A stretch of DNA of 64,000 nucleotides from positions 62,001 to 126,000 of the forward strand of contig NZ_MVKX01000011.1 in assembly GCF_002018365.1 (NCBI RefSeq), read 5' to 3'. A program made the translations under genes and the position numbers. Positions 21,718-30,176 of the stretch are shown here, one piece after another. The notes beneath the pieces are model-generated. The model was not told the DNA's origin and did not search any database. It saw only the letters and a program-made list of their open reading frames with translations. The stretch is from Acinetobacter amyesii. Its GTDB lineage: Bacteria > Pseudomonadota > Gammaproteobacteria > Pseudomonadales > Moraxellaceae. How positions within the stretch are numbered: the first letter of the stretch is position 1; every line of letters begins with the position of its first letter.

Positions 21718-21785
21718 TTTATGCTTTAAAATGCGCACTGGGTGTAAATCAAGAATAGTGGATTTTACGCCCGTTAATAAGAAAA

Positions 21786-21923
21786 ATGATGGGCTATGTT
21801 TTAGGTAGAATTGGCGGATATTGGGCGTATTGCTAGGTCCATTCACCTTATTGATTGAGCAGCAACAAAGCGAAAGTTCAACAGCAGATTAGCGCAATGC
21901 TTGATGCTGAATTCAATGCATGA
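21786..21923 (+). pseudogene. decayed small membrane-protein gene
   Basis: Starting at the double ATG 21786 the frame reads MMGYVLGRIGG, then stops. A one-base shift continues as LGVLLGPFTLLIEQQQ, and a second shift as NKAKVQQQISAMLDAEFNA before a stop. Joined, this would be a plausible ~47-residue protein with one membrane segment and a basic tail. Two frameshifts in so short a stretch suggest a dead gene. I do not recognise the family. Confidence 0.3.
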
Positions 21924-21937
21924 TCATATGGGTATCG

Positions 21938-21966
21938 AATGACGCTTAATTTTTATAAGCGTCATT
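21938..21966. terminator. 11-bp inverted repeat between convergent genes
   Basis: AATGACGCTTA and TAAGCGTCATT around a 7-nt AT loop. It lies between the ybjQ pair and the convergent dehydrogenase gene, and is plausibly a shared terminator though the T-run is short. Confidence 0.5.
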
Positions 21967-22005
21967 TAGCTACGAACTTGATTTTATAAATGTAAAATTA
22001 AGCCC

Positions 22006-22812
22006 TTATTTCACTTTGGTTTTACGAATCATTTTATACAACGTTGTCGGTGATAAACGTGACACCCAAACACCGAGCTTTTCTTTAGAACCACCCACCA
22101 CGATGTATTCTTCCCCACGTTGCAAAGATTGCACTACTGTTTCGGCAAACTCATTGGCCTCTAGACCATTTTCAATAGCTTCATCCTGATGCCCTTGTGG
22201 CTTGCCTGCACCATTGAGTGCATTAAATGAAACATTGGTTTTGACAAATCCAGGGAAAATCACCGATACGCCCACCCCTTGATCCGCCACTTCTGCACGT
22301 AGACTGTTTGCCCACATATGAATGGCAGCTTTTGCAGCAGAATAGGTCGCGCGGTACTGTGTCCCTAATAAGCCTGCAACACTAGAAACAAAAGCAATTC
22401 GACCAGACTTTTGCGCTAAAAAAGTCGGTAAAACGGTTTTAGTCAAATAGACTTGCGAAAAATAATCTACTTCCATGATGGCACGTTCAGTTTGCATAGT
22501 CGTATCCGTGATCAATGCACGCTGACTCAATCCCGCATTATTGATTAGCCAATCAATTCGGCCTTTATGCGCAAGGACTTGTTCATAAGCATGGCGAACT
22601 TGTTCTTCATTGGTAATGTCTGCACACACTGAAAGATGCTGATCTGGATGTAATAATGAAACCCGGACTTTTTCCAACTCTTCAAATCGACGTGCGGTCA
22701 AAATGACCTGTGCCCCTTGCAAAGCACATTCTTTCGCTAAAGCTTCACCCAAACCTGAAGATGCCCCAGTAATCCATACCACTTTTCCGTTCAAATCATC
22801 ACGTTTTGCCAT
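22006..22812 (-). CDS. short-chain dehydrogenase/reductase
   Basis: Classical SDR, 268 residues, cytosolic NAD(P)-dependent oxidoreductase. The cofactor-binding TGASSGLGEAL motif is near residue 15, NNAGLS near 92, the catalytic Ser in VSSVAG near 145 and YSAAK near 158. The C-terminus is basic (MIRKTKVK). Upstream at 44 bp is a gene of unknown function on the same strand, probably the same operon. The substrate is not predictable; the DHRS7-like pattern suggests a lipid or ketone. Confidence 0.88.
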   Translation of the reverse strand: MAKRDDLNGKVVWITGASSGLGEALAKECALQGAQVILTARRFEELEKVRVSLLHPDQHLSVCADITNEEQVRHAYEQVLAHKGRIDWLINNAGLSQRALITDTTMQTERAIMEVDYFSQVYLTKTVLPTFLAQKSGRIAFVSSVAGLLGTQYRATYSAAKAAIHMWANSLRAEVADQGVGVSVIFPGFVKTNVSFNALNGAGKPQGHQDEAIENGLEANEFAETVVQSLQRGEEYIVVGGSKEKLGVWVSRLSPTTLYKMIRKTKVK

Positions 22813-22856
22813 TTTGACATCCTTTTAAATAACTAATTTATTCATTTATATGTATT

Positions 22857-23528
22857 TTATGCTTTATGTAGTACAGGCTCATTGTTCAAAAACACCATAA
22901 AATGGTCAAAATACTGACTCATCGATTGTGCATCATAAATTTTGCCGAGTTTATCGAAGCGTTTATAACCGAGTTGCGTGGTGAGATTGATGACACCAGT
23001 TAAAGTCTTATCCACCACCATATTAAATTTCAGCATTTTTTTCGGTTCACGCACCAAATGCGTCACCCCTGCATCGACCACTTGCGTGAATGCTTTCAAC
23101 GCAAGCGGCACATATTGATTTTGTCCATCTTTCATCTGACTGACATAGCCTAGCAAGTCAGTCGCTAGAGAGGCATCGATCGGGTAATGCATAAAATGCT
23201 GACCCTCTTCGCTATAAAAACGTCCATATAAATAATTCACCATCGGTACAAGGCGGTCATTGCCGAAAAAAGACACTGACCACGGCATATATTTACGGGT
23301 CGTTTCACGTATTTGCTGAATAATTTTTTCGGATTCATTGTCTCCAGACTTATTCATGCGCGCCATTTGACCAAAAACTTGATCTAAAATTTCACATGCA
23401 ATATCCGCTAGATTATCCCCTAAGGCTTTGGACTGACTTTCTGTTTCACCCGCGTTGAGTTTTTGATGAATCGCCTCAAAACGTTGATATGTCGTAGGTT
23501 GAATCTTTAAAGAAATAGAATAAGTCAT
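22857..23528 (-). CDS. conserved protein of unknown function, operon partner of the SDR
   Basis: 223 residues, no signal peptide or obvious membrane span, helical. I do not recognise the family. Visible features are an acidic/polar N-terminal half (residues 20-75, including DNLADIACEILDQVFGQMAR), a central FYSEEGQHFMHYPIDAS stretch and a C-terminal YFDHFMVFLNNEPVLHKA. GGAG lies 9 nt before the ATG. It is read together with the SDR that follows and may supply or regulate its substrate. Confidence 0.7.
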   Translation of the reverse strand: MTYSISLKIQPTTYQRFEAIHQKLNAGETESQSKALGDNLADIACEILDQVFGQMARMNKSGDNESEKIIQQIRETTRKYMPWSVSFFGNDRLVPMVNYLYGRFYSEEGQHFMHYPIDASLATDLLGYVSQMKDGQNQYVPLALKAFTQVVDAGVTHLVREPKKMLKFNMVVDKTLTGVINLTTQLGYKRFDKLGKIYDAQSMSQYFDHFMVFLNNEPVLHKA

Positions 23529-23712
23529 TTGATATTGCTCCTTTTATCTTAGTTTTGGGATCAATGGATACTTCTTATCTTAGGTCCTATCATACGGACT
23601 CTTTTATTTACTGCCAAATCCTAAAAGTTAACATTCGCCCAACATCCCTAATACACCATTTTTTTTGCTACAATAGATCTAATTTTTTATCCACTTTTGA
23701 TCTGTTTAGACT

Positions 23713-26607
23713 ATGACTGATTCAGCGCAAAATATTGCTACGACCTACGATCCGACCGAGATCGAAAAAAAATGGTACAAGACTTGGGAAGAGAGAGGCT
23801 ACTTCAAGCCATCTCAAAAAGGTGATTCATTCTGTATTATGATTCCGCCACCAAACGTCACCGGTAGCTTGCACATGGGTCATGGTTTTAACAATGCCAT
23901 CATGGATGCGTTGACTCGCTACAACCGTATGTCTGGCAAAAATACCCTTTGGCAGCCGGGTACCGACCATGCGGGTATCGCAACGCAAATGGTTGTTGAA
24001 CGTCAATTGGGCGCAGAAGGCATCAGCCGTCACGACCTTGGTCGTGAAAAGTTCATCGAAAAAGTGTGGGAATGGAAAGAACAATCTGGCGGTAACATTA
24101 CCCGTCAAATTCGTCGTCTAGGTTCATCTGTAGATTGGTCACGTGAACGCTTTACGATGGACGAAGGTTTATCAAATGCTGTGAAAGAAGTATTTGTTAA
24201 GCTACATGAAGAAGGCTTAATTTACCGCGGTAAACGCCTAGTCAACTGGGACCCTAAACTACAAACTGCCCTTTCTGACTTAGAAGTTGAGTCTGATAAA
24301 GAAGAAGCAGGTTCATTGTGGCACTTCAAATACTTCTTTGAAGACAAATCAATCCGCACCCACGACGGTAAAGATCACATTGTCGTTGCGACGACTCGTC
24401 CTGAAACATTATTAGGTGATACAGCCGTTGCAGTTGCCCTTGATGATGAACGCTATGCAGCGCTTGTTGGCAAAAACATCATCCTACCTATTACAGGCCG
24501 TGCTGTTCCTATCGTTAAAGACGAATATGTAGACAAAGAATTCGGTACAGGCTGTGTGAAAATCACCCCTGCACACGATTTCAATGACTATGAAGTGGGC
24601 AAACGCTGTGAACTTCCAATTATCAACATTTTCAACAAAAATGCTGAAGTGTTGGCTGAGTTTGAATACATCGCGAAAGCGGGCGAACAAATTTCTAAAA
24701 CCATTCCTGCTCCAGCGGACTACATTGGTTTAGAACGTTTTGCTGCACGTAAGCAATTGGTAGCTCAAGCAGAAGCTGAAGGCTGGTTAGACCAAATTCA
24801 ACCGTACACATTGAAGCCACCTCGCGGTGACCGTTCAGGCGTGATCGTTGAGCCACTATTAACAGACCAATGGTATGTGAAAATTGCGCCACTTGCTGAG
24901 CCTGCAATTAAAGCAGTGAAAGATGGCGAAATTAAATTCGTTCCTGAGCAATATAGCAACATGTACATGGCGTGGATGAACAACATCCAAGATTGGTGTA
25001 TCTCACGTCAATTGTGGTGGGGTCACCGTATCCCAGCTTGGTACGATGCTGAAGGCAACGTATTTGTAGGCCGTGATGAAGCGGAAGTTCGTGCGAAAAA
25101 CCGCATTGCACCTGAAGTTGAATTGAAACAAGACGAAGACGTGCTTGATACATGGTTCTCTTCTGGTCTTTGGACGTTCTCAACTTTAGGTTGGACTGGC
25201 GACGCGGCGAAAGATAAAGAAAACTACTTCTTAAATACTTTCCACCCGACTGATGTACTGGTAACTGGCTTTGACATCATTTTCTTCTGGGTTGCCCGCA
25301 TGATCATGATGACCATGCACTTCATGAAAAATGAAGACGGCACACCACAAGTGCCGTTCAAAACTGTGTACGTTCACGGTTTGGTACGTGATGGCGAAGG
25401 TCAAAAAATGTCTAAATCTAAGGGCAACGTGCTTGACCCATTAGATTTGATTGACGGTGTGGATCTTGAAACTTTAGTACAAAAACGTACTACAGGACTC
25501 ATGAACCCGAAACAAGCAGCTAAGATTGAAAAATCAACCCGTAAAGAATTCCCTGAAGGCATTCAATCTTACGGTACTGATGCTGTACGTTTCACTTTCT
25601 GTGCACTTGCAAACACTGGCCGTGACATTAAGTTCGACATGAAACGTGTTGAAGGTTACCGTAACTTTGCCAACAAAATCTGGAACGCTACCCGTTTCGT
25701 GATGATGAACTGCGAAGAGCAAGTGATTGGTCAAGAAGTTCGTCAAGACCTTTGGGAATTGCCTGAACAGTGGATCGTAAGCCGTCTGCAAAAAGCGGAA
25801 CAAGCGGTGCAAACAGCATTCGCGACTTACCGTTTAGACTTGGCTGCGCAAGCGATTTATGAGTTCATTTGGAATGAATACTGTGACTGGTATGTCGAAC
25901 TGACTAAGCCTGTTCTAAATGACGAAAACGTATCGGTTGAGCGTAAAGCTGAAGTACGTCGTGTTCTGCTTGCTGTGATGGAAGCGTCTTTACGTTTGGC
26001 TCATCCGTTGATGCCTTACCTAACAGAAGAAATCTGGCAAACACTTGCGCCGAAACTGAACATTTCTGGCGAAACAATCATGTTGGCGCAGTATCCTGTT
26101 GCTGACCAAGCGTTAGTGAATGAACAATCTGAAGCAGATATGCAATGGCTTCAAGGTTTGATTGGTGCGGTACGTAACATCCGTGGTGAGATGGGTCTAG
26201 GTAATGCACGTTTATTGCCTGTTCTACTTCAAAATACGACGGATAGCGAGAAAGCACAGATCACGCGTATTGAAGCGTTATTCACTGCATTGGCTAAAGT
26301 TGAAAGCATTACTTTCCTTGCTGATGGCGAACAACCGCCATTGTCTTCATCTTCTGTAGTGGGTCATGTGTCTGTATTCGTTCCAATGAAGGGTTTAATT
26401 GACCCTAAAGCGGAATTGGGCCGTCTGCAAAAAGACTTAGACAAGGTTCAAAAACAGCATGACCAAATTGCGACTAAATTGGGCAATGAAGGTTTTGTGG
26501 CGAAAGCACCTGCGGCTGTGGTTGAAGGCGAGAAAGTAAAACTTGCTGAGTTTGCTGACCAGCTAGCGAAGATTAAAGCGAATATGGAGCAAATTGCAGC
26601 GCTTTAA
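23713..26607 (+). CDS. valS: valyl-tRNA synthetase
   Basis: Class I synthetase charging tRNA-Val, 964 residues, within the family range. The HIGH-type motif is [14 protein letters not shown] near residue 45 and the KMSKS motif is [14 protein letters not shown] near residue 560. The CP1 editing domain lies between ([15 protein letters not shown]). The C-terminal coiled-coil arm (about 900-964) is [20 protein letters not shown] and onward. The last ~165 bases plus the terminator are duplicated about 850 bp downstream with roughly 10% divergence, so the present C-terminus may be an imported replacement. Confidence 0.97.
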   Translation: MTDSAQNIATTYDPTEIEKKWYKTWEERGYFKPSQKGDSFCIMIPPPNVTGSLHMGHGFNNAIMDALTRYNRMSGKNTLWQPGTDHAGIATQMVVERQLGAEGISRHDLGREKFIEKVWEWKEQSGGNITRQIRRLGSSVDWSRERFTMDEGLSNAVKEVFVKLHEEGLIYRGKRLVNWDPKLQTALSDLEVESDKEEAGSLWHFKYFFEDKSIRTHDGKDHIVVATTRPETLLGDTAVAVALDDERYAALVGKNIILPITGRAVPIVKDEYVDKEFGTGCVKITPAHDFNDYEVGKRCELPIINIFNKNAEVLAEFEYIAKAGEQISKTIPAPADYIGLERFAARKQLVAQAEAEGWLDQIQPYTLKPPRGDRSGVIVEPLLTDQWYVKIAPLAEPAIKAVKDGEIKFVPEQYSNMYMAWMNNIQDWCISRQLWWGHRIPAWYDAEGNVFVGRDEAEVRAKNRIAPEVELKQDEDVLDTWFSSGLWTFSTLGWTGDAAKDKENYFLNTFHPTDVLVTGFDIIFFWVARMIMMTMHFMKNEDGTPQVPFKTVYVHGLVRDGEGQKMSKSKGNVLDPLDLIDGVDLETLVQKRTTGLMNPKQAAKIEKSTRKEFPEGIQSYGTDAVRFTFCALANTGRDIKFDMKRVEGYRNFANKIWNATRFVMMNCEEQVIGQEVRQDLWELPEQWIVSRLQKAEQAVQTAFATYRLDLAAQAIYEFIWNEYCDWYVELTKPVLNDENVSVERKAEVRRVLLAVMEASLRLAHPLMPYLTEEIWQTLAPKLNISGETIMLAQYPVADQALVNEQSEADMQWLQGLIGAVRNIRGEMGLGNARLLPVLLQNTTDSEKAQITRIEALFTALAKVESITFLADGEQPPLSSSSVVGHVSVFVPMKGLIDPKAELGRLQKDLDKVQKQHDQIATKLGNEGFVAKAPAAVVEGEKVKLAEFADQLAKIKANMEQIAAL

Positions 26608-26637
26608 GGTGTTGTTAATTTAATCTGATTTGTGTAT

Positions 26638-26661
26638 AAAGGGCTGATTATTCAGCCCTTT
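26638..26661 (+). terminator. valS terminator (copy 1)
   Basis: AAAGGGCTGA, loop ttat, TCAGCCCTTT, then a T-run. It lies 30 bp after the valS stop and directly before the start of the following nuclease-like gene. The same hairpin recurs at 27492-27515. Confidence 0.92.
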
Positions 26662-26668
26662 ATTTTTT

Positions 26669-27271
26669 ATGAAATATCATCGCGAAGAAGAACTCAAAAA
26701 TAAGCTAAATCATTTTTTTATAACACAATTTTCACTTCCTGAAGAAGATTACTATAATCGCCTTGATAGTGAAAAAATTATTTCTTTAAAAATGGCTCTG
26801 TCTGATATCAACAATTTATTAACCATGAAAATCACTATTTCGTTTATTAACTGGATTTCAGAAAAGTTTAATATTTCTCATACTTCAAGAGAAAAAATAT
26901 TGGATGAAATTTTAGCTACGAAGCCGAGTACTAACGGCTATGATATTGTTTCAAACGAAATTATAAAATTAATAGGCGAAGTCAAATGTAACATTCCAAT
27001 AAATGGTGGAATCAAATATGGATCAGCTCAACGTAATGGCATAAGTAAAGATTTAAATAATCTTCTTTATGGAAAAACTAAGTCCAAGTTTGATACCAAT
27101 GACTATCTAAAATTTATGGTTTTTTTAGAAAATGAATCTGTAAGATCTGCTAACCAACATTACATTCACCTATCAAAAGAATTCAGAGAAAAAATAATAG
27201 TTGTTGATGAAAAAACTATATTTGATCGAAAGGACTGCGTTTATTTGATACATATAAATTTTATCAATTGA
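26669..27271 (+). CDS. putative PD-(D/E)XK-type nuclease, orphan cargo gene
   Basis: 200 residues, notably more AT-rich than valS, no signal peptide. The stretch NGYDIVSNEIIKLIGEVKCN (residues 89-108) reads as a PD-(D/E)XK core: Asp92, then a hydrophobic strand with Glu104-Val-Lys106; Glu79/Glu80 could supply a further acid. The following GSAQRNGISKDLNNLLYGKT is compatible with a restriction-type endonuclease. No methyltransferase is adjacent. The ATG lies right behind the valS terminator and lacks a clear Shine-Dalgarno, so expression probably depends on read-through or a promoter inside the terminator region. It is bracketed by two copies of the valS 3' end. Nuclease assignment is inference from the motif; I do not recognise the exact family. 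Confidence 0.55.
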   Translation: MKYHREEELKNKLNHFFITQFSLPEEDYYNRLDSEKIISLKMALSDINNLLTMKITISFINWISEKFNISHTSREKILDEILATKPSTNGYDIVSNEIIKLIGEVKCNIPINGGIKYGSAQRNGISKDLNNLLYGKTKSKFDTNDYLKFMVFLENESVRSANQHYIHLSKEFREKIIVVDEKTIFDRKDCVYLIHINFIN

Positions 27272-27295
27272 TTTTAATTATAAAAAGACCTTCAT

Positions 27296-27460
27296 AAGGT
27301 TTATAAGCAACATGACCAAATTGCCACTAAACTTGGCAATGAAGGTTTTGTGGCTAAAGCACCTGCTGCAGTAGTTGAAGGCGAGAAAGTTAAACTTGCT
27401 GAGTTTGCTGATCAGTTAGCGAAGATTCAAGCGAATATGGAGCAAATTACAACGCTTTAA
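27296..27460 (+). pseudogene. displaced valS 3'-end fragment
   Basis: Reads in one frame as [20 protein letters not shown] through to QITTL and a stop, parallel to the last ~54 codons of valS (26443-26607). By eye about 17 of 165 bases differ, most of them silent, with a few residue changes (Lys to Gln, two Ala to Thr near the end). It has no start and is a remnant created by insertion of, or replacement at, the valS end. Confidence 0.9.
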
Positions 27461-27491
27461 TGTGTTGTTAATTTAACCATATTTGTAGTAT

Positions 27492-27515
27492 AAAGGGCTG
27501 ATTATTCAGCCCTTT
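27492..27515. terminator. valS terminator (copy 2), shared with the convergent gene
   Basis: Same AAAGGGCTGA/TCAGCCCTTT hairpin as behind valS. The stop codon of the convergent membrane-protein gene (27506-27508) is inside the right arm, so the hairpin overlaps coding sequence on the other strand. Confidence 0.9.
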
Positions 27516-28231
27516 ATATTGTTAGAAGAAAATTTCAAATTCTCAAATTTCACTATTTTATAATCTAATTTTTCCTTTCCACTTTTCAGATTAATTAACA
27601 CTACTTGATCATTGAAATAAGTTAGAATTCTCCAGTCTTCCTGATTTGTTAAATTCTCACGTTCTACTCTTACTAAGTTACTTTTCTTAATATCTAAATC
27701 AATTTTAGATTGATAATTACCCACAGAAAAACAAGATAAAAATATATAAATCAAAATACTCATATCATCTACAGAAAATCTTTTATTAATCTCTCTATAA
27801 ACTAATGCAGTTGAAGTAAAAAATAAGAGGGTTATTAATGATGAAAGCTCTCTAAAATTTTCATTAAACTGTAATACTCCATTGAATATTACGGTTGGTA
27901 GCCATGCAACCAATATCCATGTTTTGGAATAGTTTTCTTTAATATCTTTATAACCTAGAGACTGAATTAATATATTAAAAATAAATGCCAATAAACACCC
28001 TAAAAGAAAAAGTATATAAGACAAAACAAAACATATTATTAAATAGCTTGCTGATTTAAACGTTGACATAATCAGCATAGATATTGACACATCTTTTATT
28101 AGAAAGTCTAAACCAAGAGCATGAAAATATGCATAAATATTAGCACCACCGATCACAACTAAAAGAATAGTTATTAAAACCATGATTTCAGATGGTTGCA
28201 TTTCTAATAATCTTTTTCTTAACTCCCCCAC
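27506..28231 (-). CDS. AT-rich membrane protein of unknown function
   Basis: 241 residues. Three or four membrane segments (about 16-36, 48-82, 104-120, 130-145, possibly 155-172) are followed by a soluble C-terminal tail of about 70 residues with a beta-like pattern (WRILTYFNDQVVLINLKSGK). The start is a GTG at 28231 preceded by AGGGGGTGAT; an ATG ten codons in is the alternative. Base composition is clearly more AT-rich than flanking core genes, suggesting transfer. Its last codons lie in the valS-type terminator. I recognise no family; the TM-plus-cytosolic-tail plan recalls proteins that sense or effect at the membrane, but no function is claimed. Confidence 0.6.
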   Translation of the reverse strand: MGELRKRLLEMQPSEIMVLITILLVVIGGANIYAYFHALGLDFLIKDVSISMLIMSTFKSASYLIICFVLSYILFLLGCLLAFIFNILIQSLGYKDIKENYSKTWILVAWLPTVIFNGVLQFNENFRELSSLITLLFFTSTALVYREINKRFSVDDMSILIYIFLSCFSVGNYQSKIDLDIKKSNLVRVERENLTNQEDWRILTYFNDQVVLINLKSGKEKLDYKIVKFENLKFSSNNIKG

Positions 28232-28385
28232 ATCACCCCCTATTAAATATTTTTAAAATATAATTAAATTATAAACTTAGAATCATGTAAATATATTTTA
28301 CAATCTCTTATAAATCAGTGCTACTCATCCCATAGGGAGAGGAAGCATCATTTAATTTAGTACCTACATCAATTTTATATTGGAG

Positions 28386-28421
28386 CTCCCTCTCCTTTTA
28401 GGAGAGGGTTAGGGAGAGGTG
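28386..28421 (+). repeat. REP-like palindrome, copy 1
   Basis: CCCTCTCC-ttta-type loop-GGAGAGGG hairpin followed by a TTAGGGAGAGGTG tail. Forward orientation. A fragment of the same sequence (tagggagagga) lies at about 28333-28342. Confidence 0.85.
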
Positions 28422-28449
28422 CTTTTTGTTTTTTCCATTATGAATTCTA

Positions 28450-28482
28450 CCCTCACCCTAGCCCTCTCCCCGAGGGAGAGGG
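28450..28482 (-). repeat. REP-like palindrome, copy 2
   Basis: CCCTCACCCTAG tail then CCCTCTCCC-cga-GGGAGAGGG hairpin: the reverse orientation of copy 1, with tails facing each other. It ends 10 bp before the DUF559 stop codon. Confidence 0.85.
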
Positions 28483-28491
28483 AATTTTCCA

Positions 28492-28863
28492 TTATTGATT
28501 AACTTTCAGCTTAATACATAAATTCCACAAATCTTCCAACACCACATCCGTCCTCCCCAACACATCATAATTCCAATATCGCACAACAGTTAAACCCAAA
28601 GCCTCTAAAAACTTAGTTCGCTCAGCATCGTATTCAATCGCATCATTCGTTCCATGCTGACTACCATCCAACTCAATCACTAAACCAATTTCATGACAGT
28701 AAAAATCCACAATATAAGGTTTGATCACATGCTGACGACGAAATTTCAGGTTCATAAAACGCTTGGCCCGTAGAATTTGCCACATGAGGTTTTCAGCATC
28801 GGTGGCAGTGTGGCGCATGGTTTTGGCGAATATTAAAAGTTGGGGGGCGAGTTTATTGTTCAT
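28492..28863 (-). CDS. DUF559 (Vsr-like) endonuclease-domain protein
   Basis: 123 residues, typical for stand-alone DUF559 proteins, which share the Vsr/PD-(D/E)XK fold. Motifs: RHTATDAENLMWQILRAKRF (18-36), FRRQHVIKPYIVDFYC (41-56) with Asp53, and LVIELDGSQH (61-70) with Glu64 and Asp66, then the WNYDVLGRTDVVLEDLW tail. It is a putative DNA nuclease; the biological role of the family is unclear. Pairs of inverted palindromic repeats sit immediately on both sides, so gene and repeats look like one mobile or co-inherited unit. Confidence 0.85.
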   Translation of the reverse strand: MNNKLAPQLLIFAKTMRHTATDAENLMWQILRAKRFMNLKFRRQHVIKPYIVDFYCHEIGLVIELDGSQHGTNDAIEYDAERTKFLEALGLTVVRYWNYDVLGRTDVVLEDLWNLCIKLKVNQ

Positions 28864-28909
28864 TACGTTTTGTTTTTTATTATTTTAATCAGATTATCAA
28901 ATTTTATTA

Positions 28910-28941
28910 CCTCTCCCTAGCCCTCTCCCACAAGGAGAGGG
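28910..28941 (-). repeat. REP-like palindrome, copy 3
   Basis: CCTCTCCCTAG tail then CCCTCTCC-cacaa-GGAGAGGG hairpin, same orientation as copy 2. It lies about 45 bp upstream of the DUF559 start. Confidence 0.85.
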
Positions 28942-28985
28942 AATATTCATTATTAAGCCGATTGATGGTATTTAATTAGATGCAG

Positions 28986-29020
28986 CTCCCTCTCCCTTTG
29001 GGAGAGGGTTGGGGTGAGGG
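28986..29020 (+). repeat. REP-like palindrome, copy 4
   Basis: CCCTCTCCC-ttt-GGGAGAGGG hairpin followed by a TTGGGGTGAGGG tail, same orientation as copy 1. It forms an inverted pair with copy 3 and ends 24 bp before the J-domain gene stop. Confidence 0.85.
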
Positions 29021-29044
29021 AAACGTGCTTTTAATAAAAAAGCA

Positions 29045-30079
29045 TCAAAGTACATTCTGTGCCAACAACACTTCCAGCCCCTTCACCTTCTCCATATATT
29101 TCAGCCGTTCTTTTTCCCACTTCACTTGTTCTTTCAACACCGAAACATCACCATCAATCACCTTATACACATCTTTCACCTGCATATTCTTCGGCTTTGG
29201 CTTTTCGCTCCAGTGGAAACTATCTGTGATGTCATCAATCTGACTGGTAAGGCGCTGGCTTTGCGCTTCAAGCGCCATTTTATAAAACTTTAAATGTTCA
29301 TCAGTTAAGGCTTTAGGGCTTTTACCTTTGTTCGTTTCAAGCTGTAATTGCAGCTTCAGTAAATAAAACAAATCCTGTGCTTCATGGGCTTGGTTCACCA
29401 CTTGCAGCAACTCGGTTTTTTCGGCTTTTTTAGATTCATCAGGTTCACGGTCAGGGTGAATCATGGCGGTGATTTTTAAATACACCGTTTTAAGCGACTG
29501 TTCGGCAAGCTTCTCCGCTTGCTCACGTTTTTGCTCTAGGCGTTTCCGCTGATGTTCTTCTTTCTCACGTTGATATTGTTCGCTGTCCCACGCTTCATAA
29601 GACTCATGTTCTTCTGCAGCTTCCTGTTCTATATCAACATGGCGTTCTGCTTTGCGCTGTTCTGCTTGTGCTGACTTGGCTTTTTTATTCGGCTTTTGCC
29701 TATGTGCATGATGCTGCTGATAAAAGGAATCCACTTCAGCAACCTTTTCAAGTTCGGCAGTATTTAAGTAATTGGATTTTTTCAACTGCTTTGCCAGTTT
29801 CGTAAGCTTCTCATCGAGCTGTGCTAAATCTGCTTTGGCAAAGTCTTCTTGCTGTAGATGCAGCCAAAGCTGTGCAAGCTGACGGTAGTACACCGCATGC
29901 AAATCACGATAGATCGGCACAAGTTTGAGTTGGATATAACTTTGAATTTCACTTTTGGCATTTTGCCAAAGCGTTAAATCTTGTTTTTGCTGTTCAATTT
30001 GCTCAATCAGTTTATTCAGCTTTTTATGCTGTGGGGATAAAGCTTCAGCACTCGGGAGTAAACTGACTTTTTTGCTCAA
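29045..30079 (-). CDS. J-domain (DnaJ-like) protein with coiled-coil region
   Basis: 344 residues, cytosolic. Long helical and charged: residues 10-150 look helical, residues 150-215 are an extremely Glu/Lys/Gln-rich coiled coil, and a J-domain core follows with the diagnostic HPD in KITAMIHPDREPDESKKAEK and LLQVVNQAHEAQDLFYLLKL. It therefore probably recruits and stimulates a DnaK-type Hsp70. The J-domain is internal, unlike DnaJ, and no zinc-finger or substrate domain is seen. The start is a TTG at 30079 with no clear Shine-Dalgarno, so the true start is uncertain. Confidence 0.75.
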   Translation of the reverse strand: MSKKVSLLPSAEALSPQHKKLNKLIEQIEQQKQDLTLWQNAKSEIQSYIQLKLVPIYRDLHAVYYRQLAQLWLHLQQEDFAKADLAQLDEKLTKLAKQLKKSNYLNTAELEKVAEVDSFYQQHHAHRQKPNKKAKSAQAEQRKAERHVDIEQEAAEEHESYEAWDSEQYQREKEEHQRKRLEQKREQAEKLAEQSLKTVYLKITAMIHPDREPDESKKAEKTELLQVVNQAHEAQDLFYLLKLQLQLETNKGKSPKALTDEHLKFYKMALEAQSQRLTSQIDDITDSFHWSEKPKPKNMQVKDVYKVIDGDVSVLKEQVKWEKERLKYMEKVKGLEVLLAQNVL

Positions 30080-30176
30080 AAGACATAAGCAAATTTAACG
30101 CAAAAAGAAAATTATAGCCGATCTAAGCACTAAACTTATGAGCACCTTGTATGAATCAACACTGGATTTTTATCCA

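Noticed and set aside
26600..27520. tRNA gene as attachment site for the valS-end insertion
   Set aside because: No cloverleaf is visible; the duplicated sequence is the valS coding end and its terminator, and no integrase gene is nearby.
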